Assembly: GCA_037039925.1 (NCBI GenBank)
Contig: JAXRKP010000069.1
Coordinates: 133,501 to 197,500 of the forward strand
Direction: 5' to 3'
Source: Doris montereyensis
Lineage: Eukaryota; Mollusca; Gastropoda; Nudibranchia; Dorididae
Length of the DNA: 64,000 bases
Positions 12,561 to 59,995 of the stretch are shown piece by piece; positions within the stretch are counted from its first letter, which is position 1; every line of letters begins with the position of its first letter. The translations under genes and the position numbers were made by a program. The notes beneath the pieces are model-generated. The model searched no databases, was not told the origin of the DNA, and saw only the letters and a list, made by a program, of their open reading frames with translations.

Positions 12561-12980
12561 ATCGTAGCTGCGCAGTTAAGATGGATAGATCATGTTGTAA
12601 CAATGCCAGATCATCATCTTCCAAAAGACCAAATGATATCGTCTACTTTCATGGATAACTCTGCAATGGCAGCAGGGAGAGAGGAGGTCAGAAGTTCAGA
12701 TACAATGCCACACCGAAGAAATTTGATATTTCTTGGACAAAGCACGCTAAGAACTGATTCAAATGGCGAGCCACTATTAGCCAGTTCAATCGAAAGAGAC
12801 AGAATGGCGAGGTATCGGTACATCAAAGCATACATTGCCACTGCCAGACACAGTAAACCTTCGGTCTAAGCCTTCAGATGCCTATTATTATATACATAAA
12901 TTTTGCTAGCCCAAAGCCGGCCTGGCATCCACTCCCGTCATTGTAACACTCAATCACATTCATCATAGTCATCGATGGAC
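12561..12980. other. Unassigned stretch upstream of the antisense LINE
   Basis: Both strands carry an open frame here (12603-12869 plus, 12614-12841 minus). I recognise neither; the position suggests more decayed element sequence. Confidence 0.4.
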
Positions 12981-13014
12981 CGCCCTTGAATATCTTTCTC
13001 TATCTCTCTGTTTC

Positions 13015-13241
<227 letters not shown>

Positions 13242-13252
13242 CTTAATGTGTC

Positions 13253-13560
13253 ATAGCGACAAGGTTATTGAGAGAATTGGAACATGGTGATATGTCTTAT
13301 GATGTAAGATTGAAATTTCTTCGACTCCCCTCACTAAAATACAGAAGAAAACGGGGAATCTTATCCAATTGTATGAAATTGTTCATAACATAAATAATAT
13401 TGATTCATTTTTCAACAATTTTGATGTGGATTTTACTCGGGAGATAGATTTAAGATTTATATTACAGAAAGTTATAGTGTGAGACATATTTTTTTCATTA
13501 TTGTGGAATAATTTACTGTTCAAAAAAAAATGCAAATAGTATTAATTCTTTTAAATTGCC
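13253..13560 (+). mobile_element. CR1/L2-like LINE fragment
   Basis: Translation gives ATRLLRELEHG, then YDVRLKFLRLPSLKYRRK, a one-base frame change, and NLIQLYEIVHNINNIDSFF. This is the conserved post-polymerase block (RL..L.LPSLKYRR.RGD.I..YKI) of CR1/L2-type reverse transcriptases. Truncated on both sides. Confidence 0.8.
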
Positions 13561-13979
13561 ATTGATATGGAGCTCTATAATTTAAAATATTTGTATGTTA
13601 AATGAATGTGTATTGTTCTTATTAATTACTATATGTTCAATCGTTTTTAAAACTCCATGATTATTTTGAGGTGCATGGGGCATTTAAAAAGGCAAATGAC
13701 CTGTGTAGCCTCTGAAAAAAGATATATGATATATGTTTTTCATATTATTAACCCTTCTTTCATTTATCTCCTAAATCTTCATATTTATTGCTTTTGCTAT
13801 AAAAATTCAAAACCCTTCTCTAAACAGATAAACAAAACATAACATCAACAATAACATAACAAAACAAAAAACCCCAAAATCCCGAAAAAAAACTCCTTCC
13901 CCGCCCTAAATGAAAACAACAATTACAAAAAATAAAACAACAACAGAACACAACAACAGTATTATTATTAGTAGTATAA

Positions 13980-14625
13980 CAACATGGGAAGGAAATACAA
14001 GAGATAGAGAAAAGAAGAAATTGAATAGGACACTGAAACACATAGGAAAACTAATCAATGATGTAGAGCCAGAGAACTACGAAGATTTGTATGAGATTCA
14101 ATGCAAGATCAAACTCAGGAGTATACTTAAATATAACACTCACCCTCTTTTCTCCATACCCAAAACAAGAAGTAGAAGCGGTCGACTTAAAATCCCGCAT
14201 TGAGAGAAATTTTAGATCTTTTCTTCCAAGCGCCATACGAAAGTTTGACCATACCTTATTTTGAAAGCACAATGGCGTTTTCCTCACAATGTTTAAGAAA
14301 TGTAAATGGATGGATGGTGAATGAATGATTTATGATAAGTTAATGAATGTGTATGAAGCTAAACTGATTATTCTATCTTTTTTAATTGAATTAAAAAAAA
14401 ACTGGATATTGTTTCACCGCACTATTTATTTACCCACCTTTGAATTTTTGTATACTTCTCCTAAAATCTAAACATTTAATGATTAACTAAGTTAAATTTG
14501 TTTTTAATTTGAATGTATTGATGTATTCTTTTATTTTTCAAACGGAAATTGTGATAGCAAAAGTATAATTTCCTTTTTTAAAGAATCAATAAAGATGATT
14601 GAAATTGAAACTGAAATTGAAATTA
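13980..14625 (+). mobile_element. Second CR1/L2-like C-terminal fragment with 3' UTR
   Basis: The peptide NRTLKHIGKLIND, EDLYEIQCKIKLRSILK, THPLF, then (after a stop at 14201) RNFRSFLPSAIRKFD matches the end of a LINE polyprotein ('LEDLYE..CL.KA.SI.KD.THPL...NSF.PSAIRLLN'). The 3' tail at 14570-14625 has AATCAATAAAGATGATTG and then repeated ATTGAAACTG units, typical of L2-like ends. It is a different family from the fragment at 13253. Confidence 0.75.
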
Positions 14626-15338
14626 CGTATAATATATAAGGTTAGATAATACATATTATCATCATGTTTTTCGTATCGGCAGAGCATCGGTAATATGACC
14701 GTTCCGTATTTAAGTTTTGTGTGTGTTACCTATTAGATTAGTCAGAATCACTATCACCAGGGTAGCAGAGAACATTCTAACTTCCAAAGCCATATCTTTC
14801 ACTTTCAGCTTATTTCACTTCTTAACCCCCAACCACTGTAATTTGAGTGTAACATGACAATGATCTCAAGTGAAAAGCAGATATGCACTTTATTTTGTTT
14901 CCGTATGTTAATGAGTCGGTGTTTAGTTTGCTTGCTGTTGATGTGTTTATGATTTTGGACTCATGTCTCTCTTTTACGCCCCCCCCTCCCCCACCACAAC
15001 TAACACATGGCACATTTGAAATTATTGAAAATGTCAAGATAATCAAGCAAAAGGAGAAAAGAAAAGGTAAACAACCAAACGTAACAAATGTCGTAGAGAA
15101 AATAGACAGCAAAAGACGAAAAAAATCCAACAACAAAAACAACAAAAAACCCCAACCCAAATAGACGATGGGAGTCGGTCACATGAAAAACTTTGGACAG
15201 AAAAAAACAGTTGAGTGCTCAGTACAAGCATACTTGACTTTAGACAGAATGTTCTCGGAAGACGTTCAAAGAGTGCTACATCCTCACAGATTTGCATTAT
15301 TCAAAACAAAAGATAAGGCTATTGTCATTGCTTAATCA

Positions 15339-15590
15339 GTGGCGTCGATGGCCGAGTGGTTAGGCTGCCGGACTGGGGATCATGAGGTCCCAGGTTCGAA
15401 TCTTTGCAAAGCTAGGACCAACGTTGTGTTCCTTGGGAAAGACCTTTAACACGCATTTCTCCTACTTAACCCAGGTGCAAATGGGTAGGCTACAAGCACT
15501 AACTTGGGAGTAAAAACCTACGTCAAACTAGCATCCTGTCCAGGGGTGATTATCATTACATGTTCCGCTTCGTGCTATTGAAATCGGGAT
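15339..15590 (+). repeat. SINE family A, copy 1 (tRNA-derived)
   Basis: A perfect A box TGGCCGAGTGG (15349-15359) and a B box GGTTCGAATCT (15393-15403) with Leu/Ser-type spacing, then a body with CCTTGGGAAAGACC. Copies lie at 41170-41345 (plus) and 61040-61205 (minus). The ends do not form an acceptor stem, so it is a SINE and not a functional tRNA. Confidence 0.85.
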
Positions 15591-17329
15591 ATGCTCCGGA
15601 TCTATGAGCCAAAACAGCATTGATAGAACATTACTTTTCTACAATGAATAATTTGTAAAACCGTGTCACAATGTTATACAAGCCTTATTAAAGCTCCTGT
15701 TCAAAGGTGTTTATGTAGCTTTTGAATTGCCAACTTTATTCTAATCCTTTTCTACAAATTTCACGCACTATTCGAGTCTGCTTATAAAGTGTATGAAAGG
15801 GTAGAAATAAACTTGACACCACGTCTTCCAATTTTAGACCTGTATGCCCTGGTCGTATCAAATAAAACGTGCAGCCGACAAAATAGGGACTTATTATTAT
15901 TACCACGGAGGTGGCAATACAGACTACCCTAGCAACAGTACAAGTCATATTATCACGTAGAATGTTGTTTACATGAGTAAGGTGAAATATGACAATAAGT
16001 GACAACTCCACTAATAAAGACAACATATCAGAACTACATGAGTAAATCCTTTCATTGTGTACTTTGTACAGGCGTGCGATGGTTTCTGAGAAAAGCGTAT
16101 CCTTTGTTGTTTGTCGTGCTTATGTTTATCTTATCGTATTACAGAAACGAAATTCTTATTATATCTTTGCGTTTATATCATTGGTGATAGAGTTATGTCG
16201 AAATCGAAACTTGTTATAGGGCCTAGGCTAATAGTAATAGGAAACAGATGGCGCTTCGGCTTTTCATCATTTCCCGTACAAAGACATTACTTTTACACGA
16301 TGATTTTCATCTGTTCGTAGATTTATCGTCAAAAATATATATGTATAAATGTTTCCAGACTGATCAAAAGCTTTTATTTAGGGAAATATAGTTTTATATT
16401 GAAAAAAAGGACTATACAAGTAAATGAATGACAAAACGTTGCAATACGTGGCAGGGAGGATGTTTATAAAATAGAATCACATTTTGTCCTAATTGACCAA
16501 TGAGGAGTTTAGTTATTTTAAGAATATGGTCTTCGTCTGGCCATCACTCTTATTATCTGTTGGCATCCTTCGTTCACGGTAACACGTTGTTTCTCCACCG
16601 GTGATGCCTCTACGAAACGGCGTAGCGCTTATGGTGTCTTGTTGTGTAACGGTGAGATTTTGGCACATTTTTGTACCGACGGCGAGATTGAAGGAATGTT
16701 TTGATTGATGTAATGAATATATTTTCTATGTTTGCGTGCATTTACTTGCGGGCTGCACCATTTCTGCGAAGCCTCAAGATACGGTAATAAATCTGTCTCC
16801 GTCTGTTGAGTTGAGCCAGCCTGCTGTGTCCATTGATAAGTACACAGATGTAGTCTATGTATCTAATATGTGCGGTGACACACTCACACATGCATACGTG
16901 TCAAGAATTTATACATATTATGTCAACATCGCCATCTATCTTTTCAGGTTTATGGTGACAAAGACCTATGACTTTCGATCAAGTTGAGAATCACTTCCAG
17001 CTCGTTTTGAAGACTTATCCAGAGGGGCGTGGTGATCTTGGTAAACGACGTGCTGACACTTGATTGTCTTACCAACATTTGATTAACTTCAGGAAATCAG
17101 TGAATGCATAGAATTTGGAGGCTTTCAGGCCTTGGCCAGCCGTCCACATTGTCCCAATGTGACATAACTTGTGACTTTTCCATTTGGTTTCAATATCATT
17201 GTATTTCTTTGAACATAGATCTAGGTCTTAGTTTGATTCTTTTCCAAAGATAAGATCCATTTCCTCCCTGTGAATCTAGCTAACGTTGAAGTTCCATCTG
17301 TTCAACTGTTCAGACAACCTATCTTCAAT
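15591..17329. other. Upstream flank and probable 5' UTR region of RRBP1
   Basis: No protein domain recognised in the frames here. A non-coding first exon probably lies in this interval. TTCAACTGTTCAG at 17300-17312 could be a 3' splice site leading into the exon that holds the RRBP1 start codon. No clear TATA box or CpG-rich promoter seen. Confidence 0.35.
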
Positions 17330-50649
<33,320 letters not shown>

Positions 50650-51529
50650 TAGCGATAAGACTGACTGTTCGTGGCTGCCACACCATCCATGGAAAACATA
50701 CCTTCATGAGAGCATATTTTCATCGAGAAACTTCACCGATTGATATCAAAAGCAACAGTAGTAACCCAGACAGAGTCATCCATTATAATTTTTATGTGGA
50801 CATTTTATTTGCAAGATGCTTTTGCTTCTTTTAAAAAAATGTCTTGCCTTAACAACATATAAAGTAGAGTCACTCAAGAACAACTTGCTTGTAATCTTTA
50901 TACCCACCATAGTCTCTGACAACAATGGAATCCAGTCACTATGTTGAGCATCTGCTCCAATTTTATCAAAGCATCACCTTTTTGCACTACCATCTTAGAA
51001 AAGAATCACTCTCACAATATTATTCAGAAGGGGCAATGTTTAGTCATGATACCCGATGAAAATGTGGCATAAGCGGCTATTTTTAGATTTTTTAAATCTT
51101 GACAACAAAGGAAACACGAAAGGACACCTCTACAATTATAATAAATCTTTGTTTTCTTTATTTGTCGGAAACCTCAGGAAAAAAACAGACAATTTGTCAT
51201 ATTGTGTTTTTGGTTTTCAGAAAAGACCATTACTTTGAAGTTTGAAATGAAAAGGCTTCATAATATCCCAATGTCATAATATTATGATAAATGTCAGCCT
51301 ACTCCTGCCTAATGTTAGGAACTAAGATTTGTCTCTGAAACCGAATAGCTACCACAAAATCTACCCACTCCAAAACAACTGAAAAGGATAAAATCAGGAC
51401 ATAATTCATTTTCTGAACAATTTTGATCAAATGGCGTCCAAAGAATGTCACGCTAGAAGAAAAGGAATTTCCTTTATGAAATATCCTGCTTGTGTGGAGG
51501 AAATTGAATTTTCATTGCCCACCAATAAA
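50650..51529 (+). other. Probable RRBP1 3' UTR
   Basis: No coding signal. The first good polyadenylation hexamer I note is AATAAA at 51524-51529; later ones exist (for example 53672), so the true end is uncertain. Confidence 0.4.
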
Positions 51530-54500
51530 TGAAAAGTTAAAAACATTCCAATATATGTTTCTTTTTGTCATTTTGACTTTACTAAATTTAGATCTAGGTT
51601 CAATATCATTACGTGCAAGACCACAATATCTGTCTGTGAAGCCTTGTTAATTTTTTGGGTAGGAACCTTTTATTTCCATGACATCAAGTGAAATAAGATT
51701 TCTTTAGGCATAAAGTAAGGGTTGGATTGTATGTAGCATAAAGGGGATGTAGGCAGATAGAGGAAACCTTATAAAAAAAAAAAAGTCATATGTAGACAAC
51801 ACATTCTCATGTGGATAATTGGTGTATAATTCCTAAATGCTTCTTTCATCTTATTTATCCTGATTATATTATCTCTTTTGATCCTGAGTATCATTATCAT
51901 TTGAATAATTTTACAATCATATTTATGTTAATAAAATGTCATTGCACCCTTGAGTCAACACCCCTTTCACAATTTAACAACTAAGGAAGGAACTTGTTAT
52001 GACTCCTATGTTTATGCGTTTTAACATTTATTTTGCTAAGTGAAGATCAATGCGAATTCAAGACCAGAAGGCAGATATCAGATAGTATTAGAAAGAGATC
52101 ATTATTTACAACATTCTTGAAATAATTTTGTTTGTATTTGTCTAAATTGTTGACCTTGTCACAGGGTAAACATGCAAACTGCTGTTGAATGTCCAATCTA
52201 TGGTGTTAAGGGAACCATTTTTTTCTCTCTAGGGGATGAAGTTTTGAATTATTCTGACTTGGTCTTCGTCCATGGATGAAATTGAAAAAACACAAATGCT
52301 TCATCAAATTACTTTCTCTCCTTGCCGTTTTCTTCATCTGTCATCTTGATGTCTAGCTTTTTCTCCATTTATGATGACAGTAATGACGCAACTTTAAACT
52401 AGCAAGTAAATTTTTTCAGGGGAACTAGGGGTTCAAGTAGAACTAGCTTTTAAAATGAAGTTAAAATATTTAGCTTTCAATTGGATGGCTAATTGCTAAA
52501 TTATTTTTTGAACATCGAGACAAATTTGAAGAATCATTGATAGGTTTGAATTTTTTTCTTTCTTGTACTTTCAGTACTCCACATTGTCAAACTGAAATAT
52601 ATCAGCTATTGAATTTTTCTCTCAGCTTCTTCTTGTCAACTGTTTTCAATTTAAAATTGTGTCTTTCTTTGCTTTTCATTAAAAAGCATGAAAAGTGTTA
52701 AACTAAAAAATTCTGTAAATGAAGTCTACGATCTCTTATTCATTAGCTATTACATTACGATATAATGTTTTGAGGTACCGGTAATTCTTACCAATTACTT
52801 AATCTGAAATTTGTTTTTGAGTGTGATCAAGAATCAGTGATCAAGGCGTCAAGACTAAAACTGACACCTGAAGGATTTTAAAATTTTACTGTTAGTTCCT
52901 TCAAAGGATGGAGATCTACTTAGATGTTCTTGGAACAGATGTACTTATAACTTACAACCTTGTAGACTGCTATGTCGACGATTAATTGAAAGTTACTTTT
53001 ATTGTTGTTTTAAACAGGGTCTTTCCCATTATACGGCTGCATTTAGTCTCAGCCCATCAGCATCTGAACTTCAAGTTGGCATACATACATGTTTGTCATC
53101 ATGTAGTTGTAGCTGGATAGCCAAGTGAATGTGAATCTGCAAAACAAGTCATTTCTTCTTTCAGTCCATGCATGCACACATCCTTGCATGCTCTCTGAGT
53201 GTGTGTGTCCCTTCCCCCTCCCTCTCTCACTATTTTCCTTTCCCCCTCCCCCTCTCTTTCTCACCCTCCCCTGAGGGAATGACAGGATCTTTTGTTTTGC
53301 TCTATACTCAATTTTAAGAGATAGTTAAGATCAAATACAAGAAAATAGTGATACGGATGAAAATCCAATGGATGCCAAGAACAGAAGTAATAATGAGCAA
53401 CACCTATATTTCATGTTGACTCTTTTGTTACTAAAGCTCCCTAATGTAAATGTTATATATGTGGAAAAGTGTAGGAGAATATTATAACATTTCATTTTGT
53501 TTATTTTTTGGGACGGTAACTTAAATATTTCAGTTATTTTAGTATGTTATTTTGCTTTCATCAGCATGTTGTGTATGCTTCCATGGCTTTTACTTTTCTC
53601 TTTAAGAAAAATCTTACATGTTCTTAGTTCACAAGTAAGATGATTAATTTGCATGCTTGAAATGTAAATTTAATAAACAATGTTATTATTGTTGCTTGCC
53701 ATTTTTTGCCAAAACTTCTTTATGTCAACAACAATACAAAAAAAAAAAAAAACCCTAACGAAACAAAAATATAAACAACAAAAATAACAAACACTCCAAC
53801 TTATTTATAGCTGTCACTGAAATCCACCTTCCTCGACGCTCTTAAACTAGTCATGGCCTGTGCCGCATAAGGCTTTGGCTCTGTGATTTCCGGGCAGAGG
53901 TGTTGGTGGCTGTGTTTGCATCAACTGGAATCAGTTGAACTTCTGTTTCTCCTGGCCACTGGGGCCATGGAATTTTTCTTGCTCTTTCTTTTGTCTTGTT
54001 TTTATCAGGGAAGATGGGCTTTTTTCATTATGCAATACATATATTTACACACCTCACGCAGACATATAAGATATACACAGATATTATACATGCATGGTGA
54101 TCTATATTTTCTGTGCAGCCCAGACATTCTTAATCTAAAGAAGGAAACAAATTCTGTTGTAATAAGACAATTTGTGTCATGGACAATGTACTCATTATTT
54201 TATCATTCTTATTCATTTTATGTGCTTTCTTTACCTGAGAATGCGTATGGCGATGCTTGTTTGAATCACCTACTCTCGTCTTATCATGGATATAGTAATA
54301 AAACATTTGATTTGACCATGACATTGCATAACTTTGAATTACAAAAAAGAAATGTGAACGTTTGACGAATATGAAAGAGCGATTTTAATGATTATCCCTT
54401 GATTTCAATCAGGTTGCTTTCTTCTGTATTTTCTTTTCATTCGCATTCTCTCTAAATGACCATGAGCGACAGGATGATGGAACCTGCCTATTTGTCACAT

Positions 54501-55604
54501 TAAACTGTAACACGGAGGGGCCAAACAAAGGGCAGGCTCTCCATCTTCTCTTGACATGTTAACATTCGTTGTACGTGAGAGTAGATTCCACCTTTGTTCA
54601 TCAAATTCAAATAGCATTATCCAGCTCTTGAGAGTAATTATATATTATATTATATATAAATTTTACTGGCCTCTAGGTCAACTGACAGGTCTGTGAACTC
54701 TACGACTCTATATTAATGTAATTACTTGTAAAGCTTTCACTTCAGTTCCTATTTAAACTAGAGCTGCTACAAAACTGGTTGTAAGGAGACCAATGCAGTA
54801 CTTGTTTGTTTGCTCCTGTTCATCAACATGCAATAGTAATTATTATTTTAACATTATACACATATATATATTACCAATAAATGAATTACAATATATTAAT
54901 GCACACCCTCATAACATTTCTTAACCTTAGTTAAAAATAAACATGTAATGTAATCATTTTAATTTTAATCATAAGCCATGTGTAGAAATATTTTACGGAA
55001 ATGGATTTCATTCTGAAAAGAGTTTTAAATACATTCAGGCCAGTAAAAGAGAATGATTAAGACAGTACTTTAACCAACTTCACCAGCCCGCCATTCATGA
55101 CACAAATGTCTTTCTTGTATTTGATCCTTAAGCGAATGCTCTCTCATGTCATACAGCACAATAACGTTTTGTCATGAAGTGTTAAAAGAACCATGAAATA
55201 TTCTACAATTTATTAACGATGAAGTCTCCTTTTAGTTGGTTTCATACAGTTTTAGTTTTAGCAAAGTAAAGCTTGTCTGCTGCAATAGTGTGCAATAAAT
55301 ATTGTTGGGAAGGGTTGATTGAAAGGATCAAATTGTTATCACACCATTTGTTGTCATGATAAACTCATCCATTAAATATTCTATTCATCCAATCTCTTGC
55401 TTTGCGTGTTTTCATTCTTTTTTTTTAATGATATTTATATGTATGTGTCCAAGTACTTCAGACATTGTGTATTTTTATATTATATATTCGGCTTGTAAAG
55501 TTATATCAACAAAATCTTGTGGTCCCTCTTTGTGCTTATGATTATGAATTAATTTTTGAATTATCAATAACCAAGTTTTGTGTATCGACACTTCAAAGGC
55601 CATT
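51530..55604. other. Intergenic or long 3' UTR, nothing recognised
   Basis: AT-rich. A poly-A run at 53739-53752. A 160-codon open frame at 53883-54365 has no recognisable domain and low-complexity composition, so not called. Short TA-rich patches near 54640. Confidence 0.5.
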
Positions 55605-55895
55605 GGCTAGTAGTAGTGGAAGGTATTGCTTCTTTCCTTTCATTCTTTCACCTTTCTGTTTTCTCATAATTCACCCCTGAGATCACCGCATATGGTGGAC
55701 GAGGGGAACATTTCAACCAATCAATCAAGCATAGATATTTCATTTCTATCTCTTCTCATATATCATGGGTGATTTTTAGGCACTGCTGGTATGTCCTTTC
55801 TTTTCACATATCTTTCATCTTGCTGTTTCCTCTCGATTCACCTTGAGATCATTGCATAAGGTAGATGGGATAAGTTTCAATGAATCAAATAAAGC
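55605..55895 (+). repeat. Unnamed repeat family R, two copies in tandem
   Basis: Copies at 55605-55725 and 55775-55895. Both carry a pyrimidine-rich start, ATTCACC-CTGAGATCA, GCATA-GGT-GA and AATTTCAATCAATCAA-like ends, like the copy at 30511. Confidence 0.65.
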
Positions 55896-57639
55896 TTGGC
55901 AATGTCATAATCTTTCCTAATGTATTTGTCCTTAACTTGTCCACAGGAATCGGGAAGGGGCATTCATCAGCATAGTAATAGTAATGGTAAATACTGCAAA
56001 AGAGAGGGTACATTTAGAAACTTTTCTCATGGCGTATAGGTGGAAAGTAACATAACATGACCTCACTGATGTAGCAACACTTATTGTGTCATATCTTGTA
56101 ACGGTCAGCTTTTCCAAACTCGGACAATATTATATACTGATATCTGTATTACTATTAGTGAGGTTGGAGGACGTGATGGCCCAAGTCGGTGCTGGGCAGG
56201 AATGTGTTTCGTGAGTGCTTTGCTTTCCATTGGAAGTTCAGCACAACTCGGTTGCTCAACATAAGATATTTATCAAAATCAAAGGTCAAGTGTTCTCACC
56301 ATCATAATCATATGAAGCCCACCAGTTCACCCAGCCCTGCCATGCTATAATATAGTCTTGTTTAACTTTCCATGTGCGCACATAGCACATTTTTACCCAT
56401 AACTATATATTTACAGCCATCTGATAGATTTGAATGATACATGTAAAAAGCGCTGGTCTGAGCAAACTTTTAGGTGTTTTACATTCACAATGATTCATGT
56501 TGTGATTTGGATCATTGCAGCCCTGATGGTCAGTGACTTACACGTCTCAAAATGTTCAATTTAAGGTAGAATTCCGGGTGTTCTACCCAAACACTTCCTA
56601 ATGATATTAAATTAATATAGGAATATATACAAAAATTCCACTGATCTGGGTAAACACACTTCAATGATTTATCCGTGTAGGAAACATCCTTTAAAAAAAT
56701 AGATGCATGGACAGAGCTCTATAACCATTTTCCCTCTGATAACCCTAATTATGAGATGCTTGCTTACAAGGACTGACACTGACAGGATTACCCTCAAATT
56801 GAGTAACTAACATTTATGATAAACAAGGTGTTTTTTTTTATTCTTACCCAATAAAGAACCAAAACAGCTCAAAAACCAGTGAGGACAGAAACATCTTTTT
56901 TTTTTTGCAGAGTGTGTAGAATTTATCCAACCTTTGTGTCATATGCTATTCAAATGCACAAGAAATTTGGTTACTGAATTATGACATGAAAAGTAAAACC
57001 AGGTAAAATGCAGTACATGTGCATGATTTGCTGGGGACTGAAATCGCAAAATTGTTTGTACCAGAACTTTCCCAAGAGATAGATTGGGTCACCCCGTCAC
57101 CTGATATTGATATCAACCCTCTCGACTTGTCTTTTTCTGGGATAATATCAAAGATAGAATCTTTATATTTATGTTACCCCTGTGACAGGTTGTAACTATC
57201 TTCAAATTAACATACTATTACTAGAGAAGTTGTGGTGTCAGTTACCCCTCAAACGCTGCAAAACGGTATGGACAAACGCTCTGTGTAAAAACTGTTATGG
57301 TGTGGAATAACTTTTGTGTAAAATTGAATGAGGCACATTTTGTTTCTTAAAATCTTACATCATAAATCTGTACAAGCTTAACTTTCCACACTGCAAATGA
57401 CGTCACTGTATAGAAACAGCTGAGTGCATCTGCTTGACCGTTTGTCAATAAAATCTTAGATAATTGTCGGAGCCTTTGCAAAAAATCAGACGCTTCCATC
57501 CCCACTAGTCCCAGAGCCATCCCAATTCTTTATTGGTAAGAGTAAAAAAAACACCCTCTATAATCATATATATAATAATATTAATAAAGGCATCACATTC
57601 AAAAGGGACTCTTGCCCTAAACTGTGTATGCTATTGCTA
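55896..57639. other. Intergenic, nothing recognised
   Basis: About 1.7 kb without a supported gene or repeat. Confidence 0.5.
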
Positions 57640-58215
57640 GTAAGGTGATCTTAATCATATCTCTGGATATATTTTATCACAAGTTTCCATGTGTCTCTAT
57701 CTTGTGCTAGGTTCTTTAATGCTGTTAGGTGTTATTCTTGATTCAAGTCAAGTTGTGCTGGTAACAATATCATTTGTTCTTCTTCGGATAGGACAACTAG
57801 AGGAATTGTTTTGATGTATTTCTTGTAGTTGTTGTGTTTTAATATCGTTTGGGGTCTTCCTCTGTATTTTGTGCTTTTTTCAAAGTACTTGTGCATTGCT
57901 GTTTGGGCCGGAATCGCGTCCTCTCTTCTTATTAATATTATGTGCTAGAGTAGTTTCCGACTTTGTCCTTTGACTTAGTGGTTTGATTCTGCAATGATCA
58001 TAAAGATCTTGTTTGCTGGTTTTTCAGGCCAGTAGACGCCGATAATGTTCCTGAGATGTTTTCTATGTATTATGTCCAGATTTTCTCGTTCTTTCCAGTA
58101 AGAACCCAGTATAGTAGTATTGGTATGATCATATTAATGTGTACAATGTATGAGCCATTCTCAGAAGGTCCCACTTTAGAGAGTGTGCAGCAAGAAATGA
58201 AGATTTGTGGTAACC
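57640..58215 (-). mobile_element. LINE reverse-transcriptase 3' fragment, antisense
   Basis: Minus-strand reading, with frame changes: ENLDIIHRKHLRNIIGVYW, then PANK, LYDHCRIKPLS, KSTKYRGRPQTILKHNN and NLAQDRDTWKLVIKYIQ. This is the C-terminal 'RKCLRNI.G..W.D.ISN.D' and 'A.DR..W' pattern of RTE-like LINEs. No catalytic domain; a third LINE lineage or a diverged relative of the two others. Confidence 0.7.
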
Positions 58216-58610
58216 AAACATATTGTCTTTGGTGTTAAATTACCGAGAAATGAATGAGAAAATAATGAGAGGTAAAATTTTAATTCTATGGATGGTAGAG
58301 TACCTCATTAGGCTTTTTCTAGTCCTAGTTTACTACTTCGTCCTTCACTTGTACATTGTACAAGCGATTTCCACACATGCTCTCAGAAGCAGATTTTAAC
58401 TACCCCAACTGCCCACAACACAGTAAGAGTAAGAGTCAAGAGGTTAAGCTAGCAAGTGAACAGGTAAAAACAAAACATGAAACTTCAATTAAAAAATACA
58501 ACACGATCGGGACAATTTTGCGATGATTTATTTACAAAATGAATATTAATTAAAAACATTTGGAGTGGCGAACTGCCTAAACTGATGAAAGGCACAACAA
58601 CAAACACAGT

Positions 58611-58673
58611 TCATTCAGTCCAACGATGCATGCACTGGCCATTGGTACAAACGTAGTAGAGACGCATTCCTTC
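58611..58673 (-). CDS. POLR2I: POLR2I-like terminal exon
   Basis: [20 protein letters not shown] then TGA (58613-58611), after ATATCCACAG. Matches human [20 protein letters not shown]; the Cys-x4-Cys pair of zinc ribbon 2 is kept, while Gly of CGH is Met. Confidence 0.92.
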   Translation of the reverse strand, partial: EGMRLYYVCTNGQCMHRWTE

Positions 58674-58947
58674 CTGTGGATATGGAAGTAAGAACAATAA
58701 AACATGAGTAAGGCCTGAAGAAGGCACAATACCTTTTATTTATTTCTATAGGTGATTCAGAATTAACATACCGGTATAATGATTACTATGACAAAATCTC
58801 ACATTAATAATATCTATTAAACAGATATTTTTGCTCCTGAAATTAAAGGCCACAAATAACGTTCTCCAAATAACATAACATTGGATGATCTGATATAGCT
58901 TATTATCATACTGAAACACAACCATTTCTGACACTTCAAACTTTTCA

Positions 58948-59015
58948 TTGCTAGTCTCACGTTTTCTCTGAGATCAATGCACAGGGCGGATGAGGTAAAT
59001 TGCAATGAAACTCAT
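58948..59015 (+). repeat. Unnamed repeat family R, partial copy
   Basis: Right half only: CTGAGATCAATGCACAGGGC, GGATGAGGTAAATTGCAATG. In the POLR2I-like last intron. Confidence 0.55.
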
Positions 59016-59750
59016 ATTTCCTAACTTAACATTTAATGTTCAAATTATTAAAAACATATTTAACACATCTGGTGTGAAACGAGAATAAAAAAATTCTAAG
59101 AAACATTTTATTACTAGCTCACAAATAGTTTATGTATAATTTTCGTTCAGCTCAATTTACTTTACTTTGTGCATACAAATCTCTCCTACCAGTTTGCAAG
59201 TCTGTTGGAGGTGTTAAGAAATGTGGAGAGCCATTGTGGTGAAGTAAAACACAATTTATAAGGGCAGAAAGATTGGGGTAGGAAGACAAGGGGATAAAGC
59301 ATTTGAACAATGTGCCCAATAACAAGCATGCTCACACTGCCACATAACACTGACAAAGCTGGATTTTGTGCCATTGTAAACAAAACCGAATGAAAAAAGA
59401 GTTTTCAGTTGGCTTATGTTTGGTTTTTGTGGTGGGGGTCTTTTCTATAAAGAAGTAGAAGCCATTTTCAGTGTACACGCCATTTCATGCATATCTCTCA
59501 TCTCCATTACTTTACTTTTTCCTGGAGCATTTCCTTGTGATATAAATATTCTCTTATGTGGCACATGTAATCTGAAGTTCATATAATCTCATCTGCTGTT
59601 CTTGCATGACAGCTGAATAAATGACCCAGTCTAACCATTTTAAAGGTTCATAAAGTCACAAACAACCAAAAAACAACAAAATCTACAAATTCAATGCTGC
59701 ATTTTGTTGAACATTTTCAAGAAAAAAATCAAATTTGCTATGTATGGAAA

Positions 59751-59930
59751 TACAGTAGTTGCTGGATAAACGCACGCCCTTTGGGCGCAGGAAAAAAGTG
59801 TGCTTTTATGCATACCATGTGTTTATGAGAACACTTTTATTATAAAGTAAAAATTTGGTCAGCAGATGTAGGCGTGTGTTTATGCAGAGTGTGCTTTTAT
59901 GAGGTGTGTTTTTATCCAGCAACTACTGTA
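59751..59930. mobile_element. 180-bp MITE with perfect 18-bp terminal inverted repeats (TA target site)
   Basis: CAGTAGTTGCTGGATAAA at 59753-59770 is repeated exactly in reverse complement at 59911-59928, each flanked by TA. The inside has repeated GTGTGCTTTTATG words and no coding capacity. The CAGTAGT...GGATAA style resembles pogo/Tigger-type ends of the Tc1/mariner group. Confidence 0.88.
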
Positions 59931-59995
59931 TTACAATTACATTTATTCACCCATACTTTTCAAAACTGGACTTAAACAGACATCAATGAGCTTAC

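Noticed and set aside
15339..15412. Possible tRNA-Leu/Ser gene
   Set aside because: A and B boxes are good, but the ends do not pair as an acceptor stem and related copies exist, so SINE.
53883..54365. 160-codon open frame
   Set aside because: No recognisable domain, biased composition, and no splice or promoter context; likely chance in AT-rich DNA.
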